Source: Cryptoclostridium sp036644995
GTDB taxonomy: Bacteria; Bacillota; Dehalobacteriia; UBA7702
Length of the DNA stretch: 18,210 bases
NCBI GenBank assembly: GCA_036644995.1
Contig: JAVXOZ010000035.1
Coordinates: 1 to 18,210 of the forward strand
Reading direction: 5' to 3'
In this document: in pieces, positions 6,564 to 15,282 of the stretch
Position numbering within the stretch: the first letter of the stretch is position 1
Layout of the letters: every line of letters starts with the position of its first letter
Notes under the pieces: generated by a model
What the model saw: the letters and a program-made list of their open reading frames with translations, nothing else
Databases searched by the model: none
Told to the model about the DNA's origin: nothing
Program-made: the position numbers and the translations under genes

Positions 6564-8045
6564 ATGGAAACTGCTGTGATGGTAAATATAGAATCTTTGG
6601 TTTTTGAACCCGAAGCTCAACCCGCACTAAAAGAAATCTCCTTGGATGTGAAAAAAGGTGACTTTGTGGCGATTACCGGGGGTGTGGCATCGGGTAAATC
6701 TGCCTTGCTTCACTGCATTACTGGGGCAATTCCCAAATATCATGAAGGTGATTTAAAGGGTACAATAAAAGTTATGGGTGATGATGTGGCAAAAATCCCC
6801 TTACCTAAAATATCAAGCCATTTGGGGTATATGATGCAAGACCCCCAAAGCCAAATCATAGATGTTGATGTTTATGAGGATATAGCTTTTGGCATCGGCA
6901 ATATGGAAATGTCTTTAAGTGAGATGGATAAAAAAATTAAAACCGCACTGGATTATGTGGACCTTGCCGGTTTTGAAAACCGCAAAACCGATGCTTTATC
7001 CGGAGGGCAGGCTCAAAGAGTGGTGTTGGCCGGTGTTTTGGCAATGGATGCCCCGGTGCTGGTTTTAGACCAACCAACTGCGGAATTAGACCCCAAAGGC
7101 AGAAGGGAATTGTATGCTCACTTGGGAAATTTGAATAAAGAAAAAAATAAAACCATTATCATGGTGATGGATAGAATAGAAGAAGTTATAGATTATGCCA
7201 ATCGTGTGGTAATTATGGAAAAAGGCACCATCATTAAAGAGTGCACTCCCCAAGAATTTAGTGCAATAGCCGCCGCCAATGTACCTTCGGTTGATAACGC
7301 AATTAGGGAATACGGCGAAACAGTGGTTTCCATAAAAGATGCCGCCTACACCTATAATGGTGGTTTTGTTGGCTGCTTGCCGATTAATTTGGAAATAGCC
7401 CAAGGGGAATTTGTAACACTTATGGGTTTGAACGGATCGGGAAAAACCACCCTTTTAAAAATGGTGGAGGGTTTGATTTTTCCTTCAGCAGGCTCCATTG
7501 AGCTTTTTGGTGAAAAAATGACTAAAAAAACAGCCATGGCTTTACGAAAAAAAGTAGGGTTTCTCTTTCAAAATCCCGATTATCAAATTTTTGCGGATAC
7601 TGTGTTTAAAGAGGTAACTTTTAGTTTACGCTTGGAAAAATTGCCATCTGATGAAATAACTCAACGTGGGGAAAAAGCATTAAAAGATATGGGGCTTTTT
7701 GAGTTTAAAGATATGCACCCACAGCTTTTAAGCCGTGGTCAACGCCAATTATTGGCTTTGGCATCGGTACTCATCAATGAGCCTGAGCTTATCATTGCCG
7801 ATGAGCCAACATCGGGGTTAGATGAAAATCAAAGCCACGTTATCATGTCCATCCTGAGAGCTTTATCCCATGGTGGTAAAACCGTTTTAGTGGTGGGGCA
7901 TGATGTGTCTTTGGCAAAGGTTTACAGCCATCGCTTGGTTGCCATGTATCAGCATGAAATTGTTGCGGATTTTCCTGCGGAAACCATGAGCAGCCACCAA
8001 GAATCCTTGGCGGATATTGGCTTATTAAAAGGGGTGATGGCATAA
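6564..8045 (+). CDS. ECF transporter ATPase, fused two-domain EcfA (YkoD/CbrU-like)
   Basis: Energy-coupling ATPase of an ECF vitamin importer, with two ABC domains in one 493-residue chain. Domain 1 has Walker A GGVASGKS (39-46), signature LSGGQ (145-149) and Walker B LVLDQ (166-170). Domain 2 has Walker A GLNGSGKT (288-295), signature LSRGQ (389-393), Walker B IIADE (410-414) and switch His446. Domain 1 carries Gln170 where catalytic Glu is expected and Met202 where the switch His is expected, so only one composite ATP site looks fully canonical. I chose ATG 6564, five bases after GGAGG (6554-6558); the frame could open upstream at GTG 6528, but that has no good ribosome site. It is the first gene after the B12 riboswitch and its TAATG junction couples it to ecfT. 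Confidence 0.93.
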   Translation: METAVMVNIESLVFEPEAQPALKEISLDVKKGDFVAITGGVASGKSALLHCITGAIPKYHEGDLKGTIKVMGDDVAKIPLPKISSHLGYMMQDPQSQIIDVDVYEDIAFGIGNMEMSLSEMDKKIKTALDYVDLAGFENRKTDALSGGQAQRVVLAGVLAMDAPVLVLDQPTAELDPKGRRELYAHLGNLNKEKNKTIIMVMDRIEEVIDYANRVVIMEKGTIIKECTPQEFSAIAAANVPSVDNAIREYGETVVSIKDAAYTYNGGFVGCLPINLEIAQGEFVTLMGLNGSGKTTLLKMVEGLIFPSAGSIELFGEKMTKKTAMALRKKVGFLFQNPDYQIFADTVFKEVTFSLRLEKLPSDEITQRGEKALKDMGLFEFKDMHPQLLSRGQRQLLALASVLINEPELIIADEPTSGLDENQSHVIMSILRALSHGGKTVLVVGHDVSLAKVYSHRLVAMYQHEIVADFPAETMSSHQESLADIGLLKGVMA

Positions 8046-8773
8046 TGAAAATTGAGAATATAGACCCCAGAGTGAAATTTACTTGGTTTCTCACCGCCAT
8101 TATCGCTGGGTTTATGGTTCAGACCATCTGGGCGGAGATGTTAATTATAGCTGTGCTCTTTGGTTTGGAGTGGTATTTTACCAAAAGTCTGAAAAATTTC
8201 GGGGTGCTCACCTTGGTGTTGTTGGTAATTGGTACTCAGCTAATTGTAATACAGCTGCTCTTTTGCCGTGAAGGTGTGTTAATGTGGCAGTGGGGCATAA
8301 TCAAAATATACAGCGATGCTGTGCCCAATGCCATAATGGGCTATTTGCGTACCTCGGCTTTGGCTTATGCAGGGATTCAATTTATTACTTGGACTTCAGC
8401 ACAGGATGCCACTTTAATGCTGCATTCCTTTGGTATTCCTTACCGTTATGCTATGCTGGTAGGGGTTGCCGCCAGATTTTTTCCGGTGATGCAAAAAGAA
8501 TACGTGGCAATTTCTGAAAGCCAGTTGGTGAGAGGCTTGCCTGTTCAGGGCATTGTAAATAGGATAAAGGCTCTGCCCCCAACTTTTTTCCCCCTTTTAT
8601 ATAGGGCAATGCGTAGAGGTTCAGATACGGCTTTATCCATGGAATTGCGAGGATTTGGCCGTTCCTCCCATCGCACTTTTACCAAAGAATTAGTGGTGAA
8701 AAATTGGGAAAAAGTCCTAATTCTTACTATGATATTGATAATGATTTTACTAATTTTAAATAATATAATATAA
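8045..8773 (+). CDS. ecfT: ECF transporter transmembrane coupling protein EcfT
   Basis: EcfT is the integral membrane scaffold that links the ATPase to the substrate-binding S component. The 242-residue product has several hydrophobic segments (roughly 13-30, 34-46, 53-71, 94-112, 218-241). The two family signature regions with the xRG coupling motif follow in the C-terminal half: SQLVRGLPVQG at about 159-169 and SMELRGFGRSS at about 197-207. It overlaps the ATPase stop codon by one base and lies 18 bases upstream of the S-component gene, so the three subunits form one translationally linked set. It resembles YkoC/CbiQ-type proteins. Confidence 0.92.
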   Translation: MKIENIDPRVKFTWFLTAIIAGFMVQTIWAEMLIIAVLFGLEWYFTKSLKNFGVLTLVLLVIGTQLIVIQLLFCREGVLMWQWGIIKIYSDAVPNAIMGYLRTSALAYAGIQFITWTSAQDATLMLHSFGIPYRYAMLVGVAARFFPVMQKEYVAISESQLVRGLPVQGIVNRIKALPPTFFPLLYRAMRRGSDTALSMELRGFGRSSHRTFTKELVVKNWEKVLILTMILIMILLILNNII

Positions 8774-8791
8774 TTAAGAGGAGAACATAAC

Positions 8792-9331
8792 ATGAAAAAC
8801 ACAGCAGTATTTAGAACAGACACAAAAGCCTTGGTGGGCGGAGTAATCTTGGGTATTATTTTTGTAATAGCCTGCCAAATTTCCGGAGCAATAGATAACC
8901 TTTTACCCACGGGTAAAGCAGGTATGTATTTGATAAACGGTAGCATTTGGGCATTTTTTACAGGGCTTATCACCTTAGTTTACAGACAACCGGCAGGGCT
9001 GATTGCCGCCGAGGTTGAGGCACTTATCTCCATCTGGTATTCGCCGTTGTGGAGTGCTTTTATCTTTGCCAATGCCATTGCTTCCATCGGAATTTCCATT
9101 GCAGCTTCCAAATTGGCCATGGATAAATGGTGGCATTTCTTTGCAGCACAATTCCTTTGCAACTATTTGGGTAATGCCTGTCTATGTGTGGGATTGATAT
9201 TAATTTTTGGTATGCCTGTTAATGTGGCTATTATAGAATCACTTATTGTTGCCACGGTGTGCTGGCCTATTTCCACGGTATTAACAAAGGTTTCCTATGA
9301 TATGGTTAAAAAATCCGGTTTAGCAAGATAA
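8792..9331 (+). CDS. ECF transporter substrate-binding S component (YkoE-like)
   Basis: A 179-residue, very hydrophobic protein with about five or six membrane segments and no signal for secretion. It starts at ATG 8792 after AGAGGAGA. Its position directly behind the fused ATPase and EcfT identifies it as the substrate-specific subunit. The segment VYRQPAGLIAAEVEALISIW resembles the R-x-P-G-x-x-x-x-E-x-x-x-AL pattern of YkoE-type (ABC_cobalt) S components. YkoE of Bacillus subtilis handles thiamin precursors, but here the operon is under a cobalamin riboswitch. A cobamide, a cobamide precursor or lower-ligand precursor is therefore the default guess, and the adjoining ubiD raises the possibility of an aromatic or unsaturated acid. 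Confidence 0.82.
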   Translation: MKNTAVFRTDTKALVGGVILGIIFVIACQISGAIDNLLPTGKAGMYLINGSIWAFFTGLITLVYRQPAGLIAAEVEALISIWYSPLWSAFIFANAIASIGISIAASKLAMDKWWHFFAAQFLCNYLGNACLCVGLILIFGMPVNVAIIESLIVATVCWPISTVLTKVSYDMVKKSGLAR

Positions 9332-9354
9332 TAATTTAAAAAGAGGTTATATTT

Positions 9355-10722
9355 ATGAGTCAAGATTGGCGTGTATTTTTAGAAGAATTAACAAAAGCAG
9401 GTGAGGTGCACCACGTTCCCGAAGAAGTAAAGCGTGAGTATGAAATATCCACCCTAATTATGGATTTGGATAAACAACATCGTTACCCTGTGATGGTTTT
9501 TGATAAAGTGGAAAACAGTGAATTTCCCGTGTTGGCGAATATTTTAGCCTCACGGGAGCGGTTTGGCAAAGCCATGGGCGTAGCAGGTGAGGAAGTTGCC
9601 GAGGAATATGCCAAGCGTATTAAAAATCGTTACGACGATTTAAAAGTGCTTAGTAACCCACCTTTTGGGGCTAATTGTGTTGAAGGTGATGATGTGGATT
9701 TATACAAACTTCCCATTACCACCCACTTTCCTATAGATGCAGGGCCTTATGTAACAGCAGGCTTGTGCGTTGCCAAAGATCCCCAAAGCGGTGCAGATAC
9801 CTTGGGTTTTCACCGTATGCAGTTGAAAAATAAAAATACCTTGGGTATTTCCCTGCATTCCCGTCAAAGATTGTGGGAATATTTCCGCAGAAGTGAAGAA
9901 CAGGGTAAAAATTTGGAAGCTGCCATTGTTATCGGGGTACACCCCAATATTTCCTTGGGTTCCATGGCTTTAGTGCCTTACGACCAAGGTAAATTCGGTG
10001 CTATCGGCGGTCTTTTTGAAGAACCCTTGGAAGTTGCCCAATGTAAAACCGTGGATTTGCAAGTCCCTGCCTATGCCGAAATAGTATTGGAAGGGGAAAT
10101 CCTCGCAGATGTCCGTGAAAAAGAAGGGCCTTTTGCGGAATTTACCAATTATGCCTGTTTTCGCAGTACGGAAAATCTTTTCAGAGTAAAGGCAATTCGC
10201 TATCGTGAAAATGCCATTTATCACGACCTTACCCCTGGTATGAGCCGTGAACACGTTACTGTGGTTGCCATTCAAAGAGAAGGCGATGTTTTAAACGCAT
10301 TGCGCCAAACCTTGCCTAATATAAAAGCAGTACACGCACCATTTTCAGCTTGTGGCTTGTTTCATTGCTATATTTCCATGAAAAAAATTGCCGAGGGACA
10401 ACCTCAGCAAGCTATTTATGCGGCTTTTGCCTTAGACCATAATATTAAAATGGTGGTTGTGGTAGATGAAGATGTGGACGTTTTTAATGAGGAAGAAGTC
10501 CTTTGGGCACTGGCAACCAGATTGCAGGCGGATAAGGGTGTAAGCATTTTGCCCCAGCATTTGGGCATGGGTGTTACCTTAGACCCATCCACAGATGAAT
10601 TGAGCCGCACCTCAAAAATGGGTATAGATGCCACCAAGCCTATGAGTGGTTTTTCCCCTAAAATTGAAATGGATGCAAAAGTGGAAGCAGCGGTAAAACG
10701 CTTGCTAAAATATACGGAATAA
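9355..10722 (+). CDS. ubiD: UbiD-family prenyl-FMN-dependent (de)carboxylase
   Basis: UbiD enzymes use prenylated FMN for reversible decarboxylation of aromatic or alpha,beta-unsaturated acids in the cytosol. The 455-residue product covers the whole family length. The catalytic R-E-E set is present: Arg154 (GFHRMQLKN), then Glu257 and Glu262 in EKEGPFAEF. Their spacing (103 and 5) nearly equals Arg173-Glu277-Glu282 of Fdc1. His168 and the Glu of FEEPLEV (222-223) are likely metal ligands. DVDVFNEEEVLWALATRLQ at 373-391 is the usual C-terminal signature. AAGAGG precedes ATG 9355, only 23 bases after the S-component gene, so it probably shares the riboswitch transcript. The substrate is unknown. 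Confidence 0.93.
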   Translation: MSQDWRVFLEELTKAGEVHHVPEEVKREYEISTLIMDLDKQHRYPVMVFDKVENSEFPVLANILASRERFGKAMGVAGEEVAEEYAKRIKNRYDDLKVLSNPPFGANCVEGDDVDLYKLPITTHFPIDAGPYVTAGLCVAKDPQSGADTLGFHRMQLKNKNTLGISLHSRQRLWEYFRRSEEQGKNLEAAIVIGVHPNISLGSMALVPYDQGKFGAIGGLFEEPLEVAQCKTVDLQVPAYAEIVLEGEILADVREKEGPFAEFTNYACFRSTENLFRVKAIRYRENAIYHDLTPGMSREHVTVVAIQREGDVLNALRQTLPNIKAVHAPFSACGLFHCYISMKKIAEGQPQQAIYAAFALDHNIKMVVVVDEDVDVFNEEEVLWALATRLQADKGVSILPQHLGMGVTLDPSTDELSRTSKMGIDATKPMSGFSPKIEMDAKVEAAVKRLLKYTE

Positions 10723-10944
10723 TGGAGTTTTACCAAATATACAAGTATACTGAATATACTGAATAATTAAATTTGAGCCAATAACTCTATGTGGGTAATC
10801 CTTGAAATTAATGAAATATCTGCAAAGATAATCCTATAACAAATAATCCAAAAATAATAAAAATCTAAATATAAGTAACAGTTAAAATATAGCCAATAAC
10901 AAAATAGCCCAATAAGCAAAATATAAAAATAAGAAGGAATTTTT
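10723..10944 (+). other. AT-rich gap within the ubiD-hyu gene run
   Basis: 222 bases of very AT-rich sequence with short direct repeats (ATACTGAAT twice near 10745-10765; AGCCAATAAC near 10774 and 10892; TAATCC three times). There is no ORF, no GC-rich terminator hairpin and no strong promoter; the best candidates have off spacing. Readthrough from the upstream genes is therefore possible but not shown. It may be a decayed spacer or a regulatory region. Confidence 0.5.
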
Positions 10945-13002
10945 GTGATAAAAATAGCAATAGATACCGGGGGAACTTTTACGGATTATACCTCTGTTGG
11001 CTCGTTAAATGGCAGTACAGAGCAGCGAATTTTCGTTAAAAATCCCACTAACCATCAAAATCCCGCCCAAGGCATTTTAGAAGGTTTAAAAGAACTGGCA
11101 AAAGCTTGGAATACGGATTTAAAAACACTGTTAAGTGAAACAGAGCAGTTAACCCACGGCGCAACCTTGGCATTAAATGCCCTGTTGGAGAAAAAAGGTG
11201 TAAAAACCGCACTTTTCACCACTGAGGGCTTTCGTGATGCCTTGGAGATTCGCCGTTCTCAATTAAAAAATCAGTGGGATTTAAGAGCACTTACCCCCGA
11301 GGTTTTAGTGCCCCGCCGCTTGCGTTTGGGGATTGAAGGCCGTGTTGATTATAAGGGAGAGGAAATTACCCCTTTAAACGAAGATGCGGTGCGTAAAGCT
11401 TGTTTAAAATGCAAAGCCCAAGGGGTAAAAGCCATTGCGGTGTGCTTTCTCTTTTCTTTTTTGAACCCCAATCAGGAAAAACGCACAGCTGAAATAATAA
11501 AAGAAGAATTGCCCAATGTTTTTGTATCTCTATCCTCAGATGTAGCACCCAGAATCAGAGAATATGAACGCACCGCCACCACGGTGATAAATGCCTATTT
11601 AACCCCAATTTTAGCGGATTATCTCAATATTATAAAAGCAGAATTACAAAAATATGGTTGGAATAAGCCCATTCACATTATGGAAAACAGCGGCGGCTTA
11701 AGGGATGTGGAAGCCGTTAGCAAATTAGCGGTTAAAACCTTGCTTTCAGGGCCAGGGGGCGGAGCTGTGGGTAATGAATCCTTGGGAAAAATCATAGGTA
11801 AATCCCACACTGTTTTAGCGGATATGGGGGGCACAAGTTTTGATATTCACGTTATCAGCGGTGGGAAAAACAGCTTAGTGCCACAATCGGAATTGGCAGG
11901 TTACCCCTTAAGCATTCCCATGATAGATATTTCTTCTATTGGTGCAGGTGGCGGCAGTATTGCCCATGTGGATATGGGTGGTAGAATTTTAGTGGGGCCT
12001 AATTCCGCAGGTTCTGTTCCCGGCCCTTGTTGCTATAATCGGGGCGGTGAAGAAGCCACAGTTACAGATGCTCTTTTGGTTTTGGGCTTGGTAGATGAAG
12101 AAAACTTTTTAGGCGGCAGATTGCCTTTGTCCAAAGAAAAAGCCTATGGAGTAATGAAAGATAAAATTGCGGCACCCTTAGGGGTTTCGGTTATGGAAGC
12201 TGCTCAAATAGTTTATGGCATAGCCGCAGAAATGATGGCAGATGCCTTGCGACTTGTAACCATGCAAAAAGGAAACGACCCCAGAATTTACAGCTTATTG
12301 GCGGCTGGTGGGGCTTTTCCCCTTTTTGCCGTGGGTATAATGGAATCTTTACATATGCCCGAGGTGCTTATTCCCATTCAAGGCCCTGTGTTTTGTGCTT
12401 GGGGTATGTTGGGTGCATCTTGCCGTTTTGATATTAGCCGCAGCTTTTTTATGGAAAAGGAAAAATGGAATGAGGAAGCTTTAAAAACCATGGTTTCTAC
12501 CCTTAAAAAAGAGGGTGAGGCGGAATTATTGCGTTTGGGCGTAGAAAAACAGCAGCAACAATTTGAAGTAGTGCTGGAAATGCGCTATTTGGGACAACAC
12601 CATGAAATTAGCGTGGAGTGGGGAAGTGACTCATTTAATAAAGATGAAGTAGATGCTGCTTTTCACAATGTCCATAAAGAAATTTATGAATATGCGGAAT
12701 ACGACCAAGATTGGGAAATTGTGGATATTCGCCTTAGTTGCTTTGCCGCCAATATACAAAATAAGTTATTTGATTTTGATAAAACCAAAACCAAAAATAA
12801 GGTAAAAATCGTTAATGGCAAAATATTTGGTGTTAAAGGTGAAATAGATGTGCCTATATTTGGTGAAGGTGACTTGGATAAACCCATTATTGGCCCAAGC
12901 TTGGTGGAATTTGATTATACCACCGCAGTTATACCCCAAGGTTATGTGGGAGTGGTGGAACATACAGGTATTTTAACCATAAAAAGTGGGGTGCAAAAAT
13001 GA
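10945..13002 (+). CDS. hyuA: Hydantoinase/oxoprolinase superfamily protein, HyuA-type subunit
   Basis: HyuA-type subunits carry the ATP-using ASKHA fold of N-methylhydantoinases, 5-oxoprolinases, and acetone and acetophenone carboxylases. The 685-residue product has the usual length. The phosphate-binding motif IDTGGTFTD is at 6-14, THGATLALNALLE at 70-82, the SSDVAPRIREYERTATT region near 197-213, LSGPGGG at 267-273, and the second nucleotide-binding motif DMGGTSFDI at 293-301. The GTG start at 10945 follows AGAAGGAA (10932-10939). Its stop overlaps hyuB by four bases, so the two subunits are translationally coupled. The reaction (lactam/imide hydrolysis versus ATP-dependent ketone carboxylation) cannot be decided from sequence. 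Confidence 0.92.
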   Translation: MIKIAIDTGGTFTDYTSVGSLNGSTEQRIFVKNPTNHQNPAQGILEGLKELAKAWNTDLKTLLSETEQLTHGATLALNALLEKKGVKTALFTTEGFRDALEIRRSQLKNQWDLRALTPEVLVPRRLRLGIEGRVDYKGEEITPLNEDAVRKACLKCKAQGVKAIAVCFLFSFLNPNQEKRTAEIIKEELPNVFVSLSSDVAPRIREYERTATTVINAYLTPILADYLNIIKAELQKYGWNKPIHIMENSGGLRDVEAVSKLAVKTLLSGPGGGAVGNESLGKIIGKSHTVLADMGGTSFDIHVISGGKNSLVPQSELAGYPLSIPMIDISSIGAGGGSIAHVDMGGRILVGPNSAGSVPGPCCYNRGGEEATVTDALLVLGLVDEENFLGGRLPLSKEKAYGVMKDKIAAPLGVSVMEAAQIVYGIAAEMMADALRLVTMQKGNDPRIYSLLAAGGAFPLFAVGIMESLHMPEVLIPIQGPVFCAWGMLGASCRFDISRSFFMEKEKWNEEALKTMVSTLKKEGEAELLRLGVEKQQQQFEVVLEMRYLGQHHEISVEWGSDSFNKDEVDAAFHNVHKEIYEYAEYDQDWEIVDIRLSCFAANIQNKLFDFDKTKTKNKVKIVNGKIFGVKGEIDVPIFGEGDLDKPIIGPSLVEFDYTTAVIPQGYVGVVEHTGILTIKSGVQK

Positions 13003-14726
13003 ATACAAGCGTTGATGATATAATAAACCGCACTGTAATTGCTAACCGTTTAGATAGCATTACAGGTGAAATGGGCTTAGTTTTGGAACATTCTGCCCAT
13101 TCCCCAATTTTTGCCGAAGCCTGTGATTTTGCCTGCTGCATTTGTGATGAAAACGGTGAATTGGTTTCCCAATTAAGCGGTATTCCCATTTTAGCCACAG
13201 CAGGTGCTTTCAGCGTTAAAGCAGTGTTGGCAAAATATAAAAACAATATTGAAGATGGCGATGTTTTTATTTTAAACGACCCTTACAACGGCGGCAATCA
13301 CCTGCCGGATATCGGTATTATTACCCCTATTTTTGCGGAGAATAAATTAATTTTCTTTTGTGTAAGCAGGGCACACCATGGGGATATTGGGGGTTCAACT
13401 GCGGGTAGCTATAACCCCAAAGCCACGGAAATCTTCCAAGAGGGTATCCGCATACCTCCCACAAAATTGATGAAAAATGATGAGATGATTTCGGAAATTT
13501 TAGATTTCATCACCATAAACACACGAAATCCCGGTATGATAAAAAGTGACCTCTTGGCTCAGATAGGTTCAAACCGTTTGGCGGTGAAACGCATTAAAGA
13601 AATGGTATCTACCTATGGAGCCAATGCTGTTACAAAAGCTGTGAAAGAAACCCAAAATCAAACCGAAGCCTTAACCCGCAGCCGCATTAAGGAAATACCC
13701 GATGGCACATACACAGCCACGGAATATATAGATGATGACGGCTTTCAGGAAGAACCCGTAAAAATACAGGTGGCGGTTAAGGTGAAAGGCGATAAATTGC
13801 TGGTGGATTTTGAAGGAACAGATTCCCAGGTAAAAGGCTTTATCAACACCTCTAAAGTAACCGCAACCACTGCTGCAGGCATTGGGGTGCTGTGGTTTTT
13901 AGGTGCGGATATTCCCAGAAATGGCGGTGCTTTTCGCTGTGTAGATGTGAATTTGCCTTTGGGTTCTTTGGTAAATCCTTTGGAAGGTGCACCGGTTACC
14001 CTTTGCACTCTCACCCCGGCAAGTGAAATTATCGGCACTATATTCCAAGCTTTGGATAAAGCTATACCCGGTAAAGTTGCCGCAGGTACAGGGCGATATG
14101 CAGGTCCTTCTTTTTATGGAACAGACCCACGCACCAATCGCTATTACGTAGGTTTTTCTTTTTGCTCCACAGGCAGTGCCGGGGCGATAAAGGGGTACGA
14201 TGGTAAACCATATATTTCCGCAATGTCTAATTTTGGCGGTGTGAAAAACCCCAATATCGAGTCCAATGAAATTCAATATCCCCATACCACCCTTTATCAT
14301 GAAATGCAAACCGATACTGCAGGTGCAGGCGAATTTAGAGGTGGTTGCGGTATGCACTTTGCCTTTGAAATTAACGATGAACATAGCCATATTGTAATGT
14401 TTGGTGATGGTATGAAATTTTCACCCTATGGCTTGGCAGGTGGTAAAAATGGCAGCTTAAACCGAGGTGTATTTGTCCACCATGGTGAAAAAATAACTTT
14501 AGCCAGTAAAGAAGCACCACGTAAAGGAGGCAAAGGTGATAGAGTTTACCTTAATGCCAGCGGCGGCGGGGGTTGGGGCAATCCTTTTAAACGCAGTGCG
14601 GAAAAAGTTTATGCTGATGTGCTGGATGAAATTATTTCGGTAGAACACGCAAAAGATGATTATGGCGTGGTGATAACTGATAGCGGCATAGATTACAAGG
14701 CAACAGCATTATTGCGAGGAGAATAA
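12999..14726 (+). CDS. hyuB: Hydantoinase/oxoprolinase superfamily protein, HyuB-type subunit
   Basis: HyuB-type subunits pair with HyuA and carry the metal-dependent half of the reaction in hydantoinases and acetone/acetophenone carboxylases. The 575-residue product is full length. Family motifs are LEHSAHSPIFAEACDFA (29-45), DVFILNDPYNGGNHLPDI (88-105) and SRAHHGDIGG (123-132), whose His/Asp residues are likely metal ligands. These are followed by ATEIFQEGIRIPPTKL and the C-terminal GGCGMHF and GGGGWGNP segments. ATG 12999 lies inside the hyuA stop (ATGA), and ubiX begins one base after its stop, with GAGGAG in the end of hyuB serving as the ubiX ribosome site. No acetone-carboxylase-like small third subunit is visible nearby. 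Confidence 0.92.
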   Translation: MNTSVDDIINRTVIANRLDSITGEMGLVLEHSAHSPIFAEACDFACCICDENGELVSQLSGIPILATAGAFSVKAVLAKYKNNIEDGDVFILNDPYNGGNHLPDIGIITPIFAENKLIFFCVSRAHHGDIGGSTAGSYNPKATEIFQEGIRIPPTKLMKNDEMISEILDFITINTRNPGMIKSDLLAQIGSNRLAVKRIKEMVSTYGANAVTKAVKETQNQTEALTRSRIKEIPDGTYTATEYIDDDGFQEEPVKIQVAVKVKGDKLLVDFEGTDSQVKGFINTSKVTATTAAGIGVLWFLGADIPRNGGAFRCVDVNLPLGSLVNPLEGAPVTLCTLTPASEIIGTIFQALDKAIPGKVAAGTGRYAGPSFYGTDPRTNRYYVGFSFCSTGSAGAIKGYDGKPYISAMSNFGGVKNPNIESNEIQYPHTTLYHEMQTDTAGAGEFRGGCGMHFAFEINDEHSHIVMFGDGMKFSPYGLAGGKNGSLNRGVFVHHGEKITLASKEAPRKGGKGDRVYLNASGGGGWGNPFKRSAEKVYADVLDEIISVEHAKDDYGVVITDSGIDYKATALLRGE

Positions 14727-14727
14727 A

Positions 14728-15282
14728 ATGAAAATTACACTGGGAATTACAGGGGCAACAGGGGTTATTTACGGCATACGTCTTTTGGAATTTTTAAAAG
14801 AAACAGAGCATCACGTAACTTTAATTATGAGCACTTGGGCAGCTAAAACCATGGTTTTGGAAACGGAATATCAGGTAGATTATGTGAAATCTTTGGCAGA
14901 TGTGTGCTACGAAAATGACAATTTGGCAGCTCCTGTTGCCAGTGGCTCTTATGGCTCCGATGCGGTAATTATTGCCCCTTGCTCCATGAAAACCTTGGCA
15001 GCGGTTGCCAATGGCTTCAGTGATAATCTCATTGTGCGTGTGGCGGATGTTGCCTTAAAAGAACGCCGCCCCTTGGTGATGATGCCCAGGGAAACCCCTC
15101 TTACTGCCATTCACTTGAGAAATATGTCCACAGTAACAGCGGCAGGGGCTATTTTAGTGCCACCTATGGCTGGATTTTATCATCAGCCAAAAACTGTGGA
15201 TGATATTATAAACCAAAGCGTTGGCAAGGTTTTGGATGTGCTTTTCATACCCCACAATCTTTTTAAAAGGTGGGGTGAATAA
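14728..15282 (+). CDS. ubiX: Flavin prenyltransferase UbiX
   Basis: UbiX joins a dimethylallyl group to FMN to make prenyl-FMN, the cofactor of UbiD enzymes. The 184-residue product has the expected size. The flavoprotein-fold start GITGATGVIYG is at 6-16, APCSMKTLAAVANG in the middle, then the RETPL motif and the MAGFYHQP active-site segment. ATG 14728 follows GAGGAG. It sits between hyuB (one-base gap) and the LpdD-like gene (start directly after its TAA), which places cofactor supply in the same transcript as hyuAB, about 4 kb from its presumed client ubiD. Without another ubiD in view, the UbiD at 9355 is the obvious partner. Confidence 0.95.
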   Translation: MKITLGITGATGVIYGIRLLEFLKETEHHVTLIMSTWAAKTMVLETEYQVDYVKSLADVCYENDNLAAPVASGSYGSDAVIIAPCSMKTLAAVANGFSDNLIVRVADVALKERRPLVMMPRETPLTAIHLRNMSTVTAAGAILVPPMAGFYHQPKTVDDIINQSVGKVLDVLFIPHNLFKRWGE

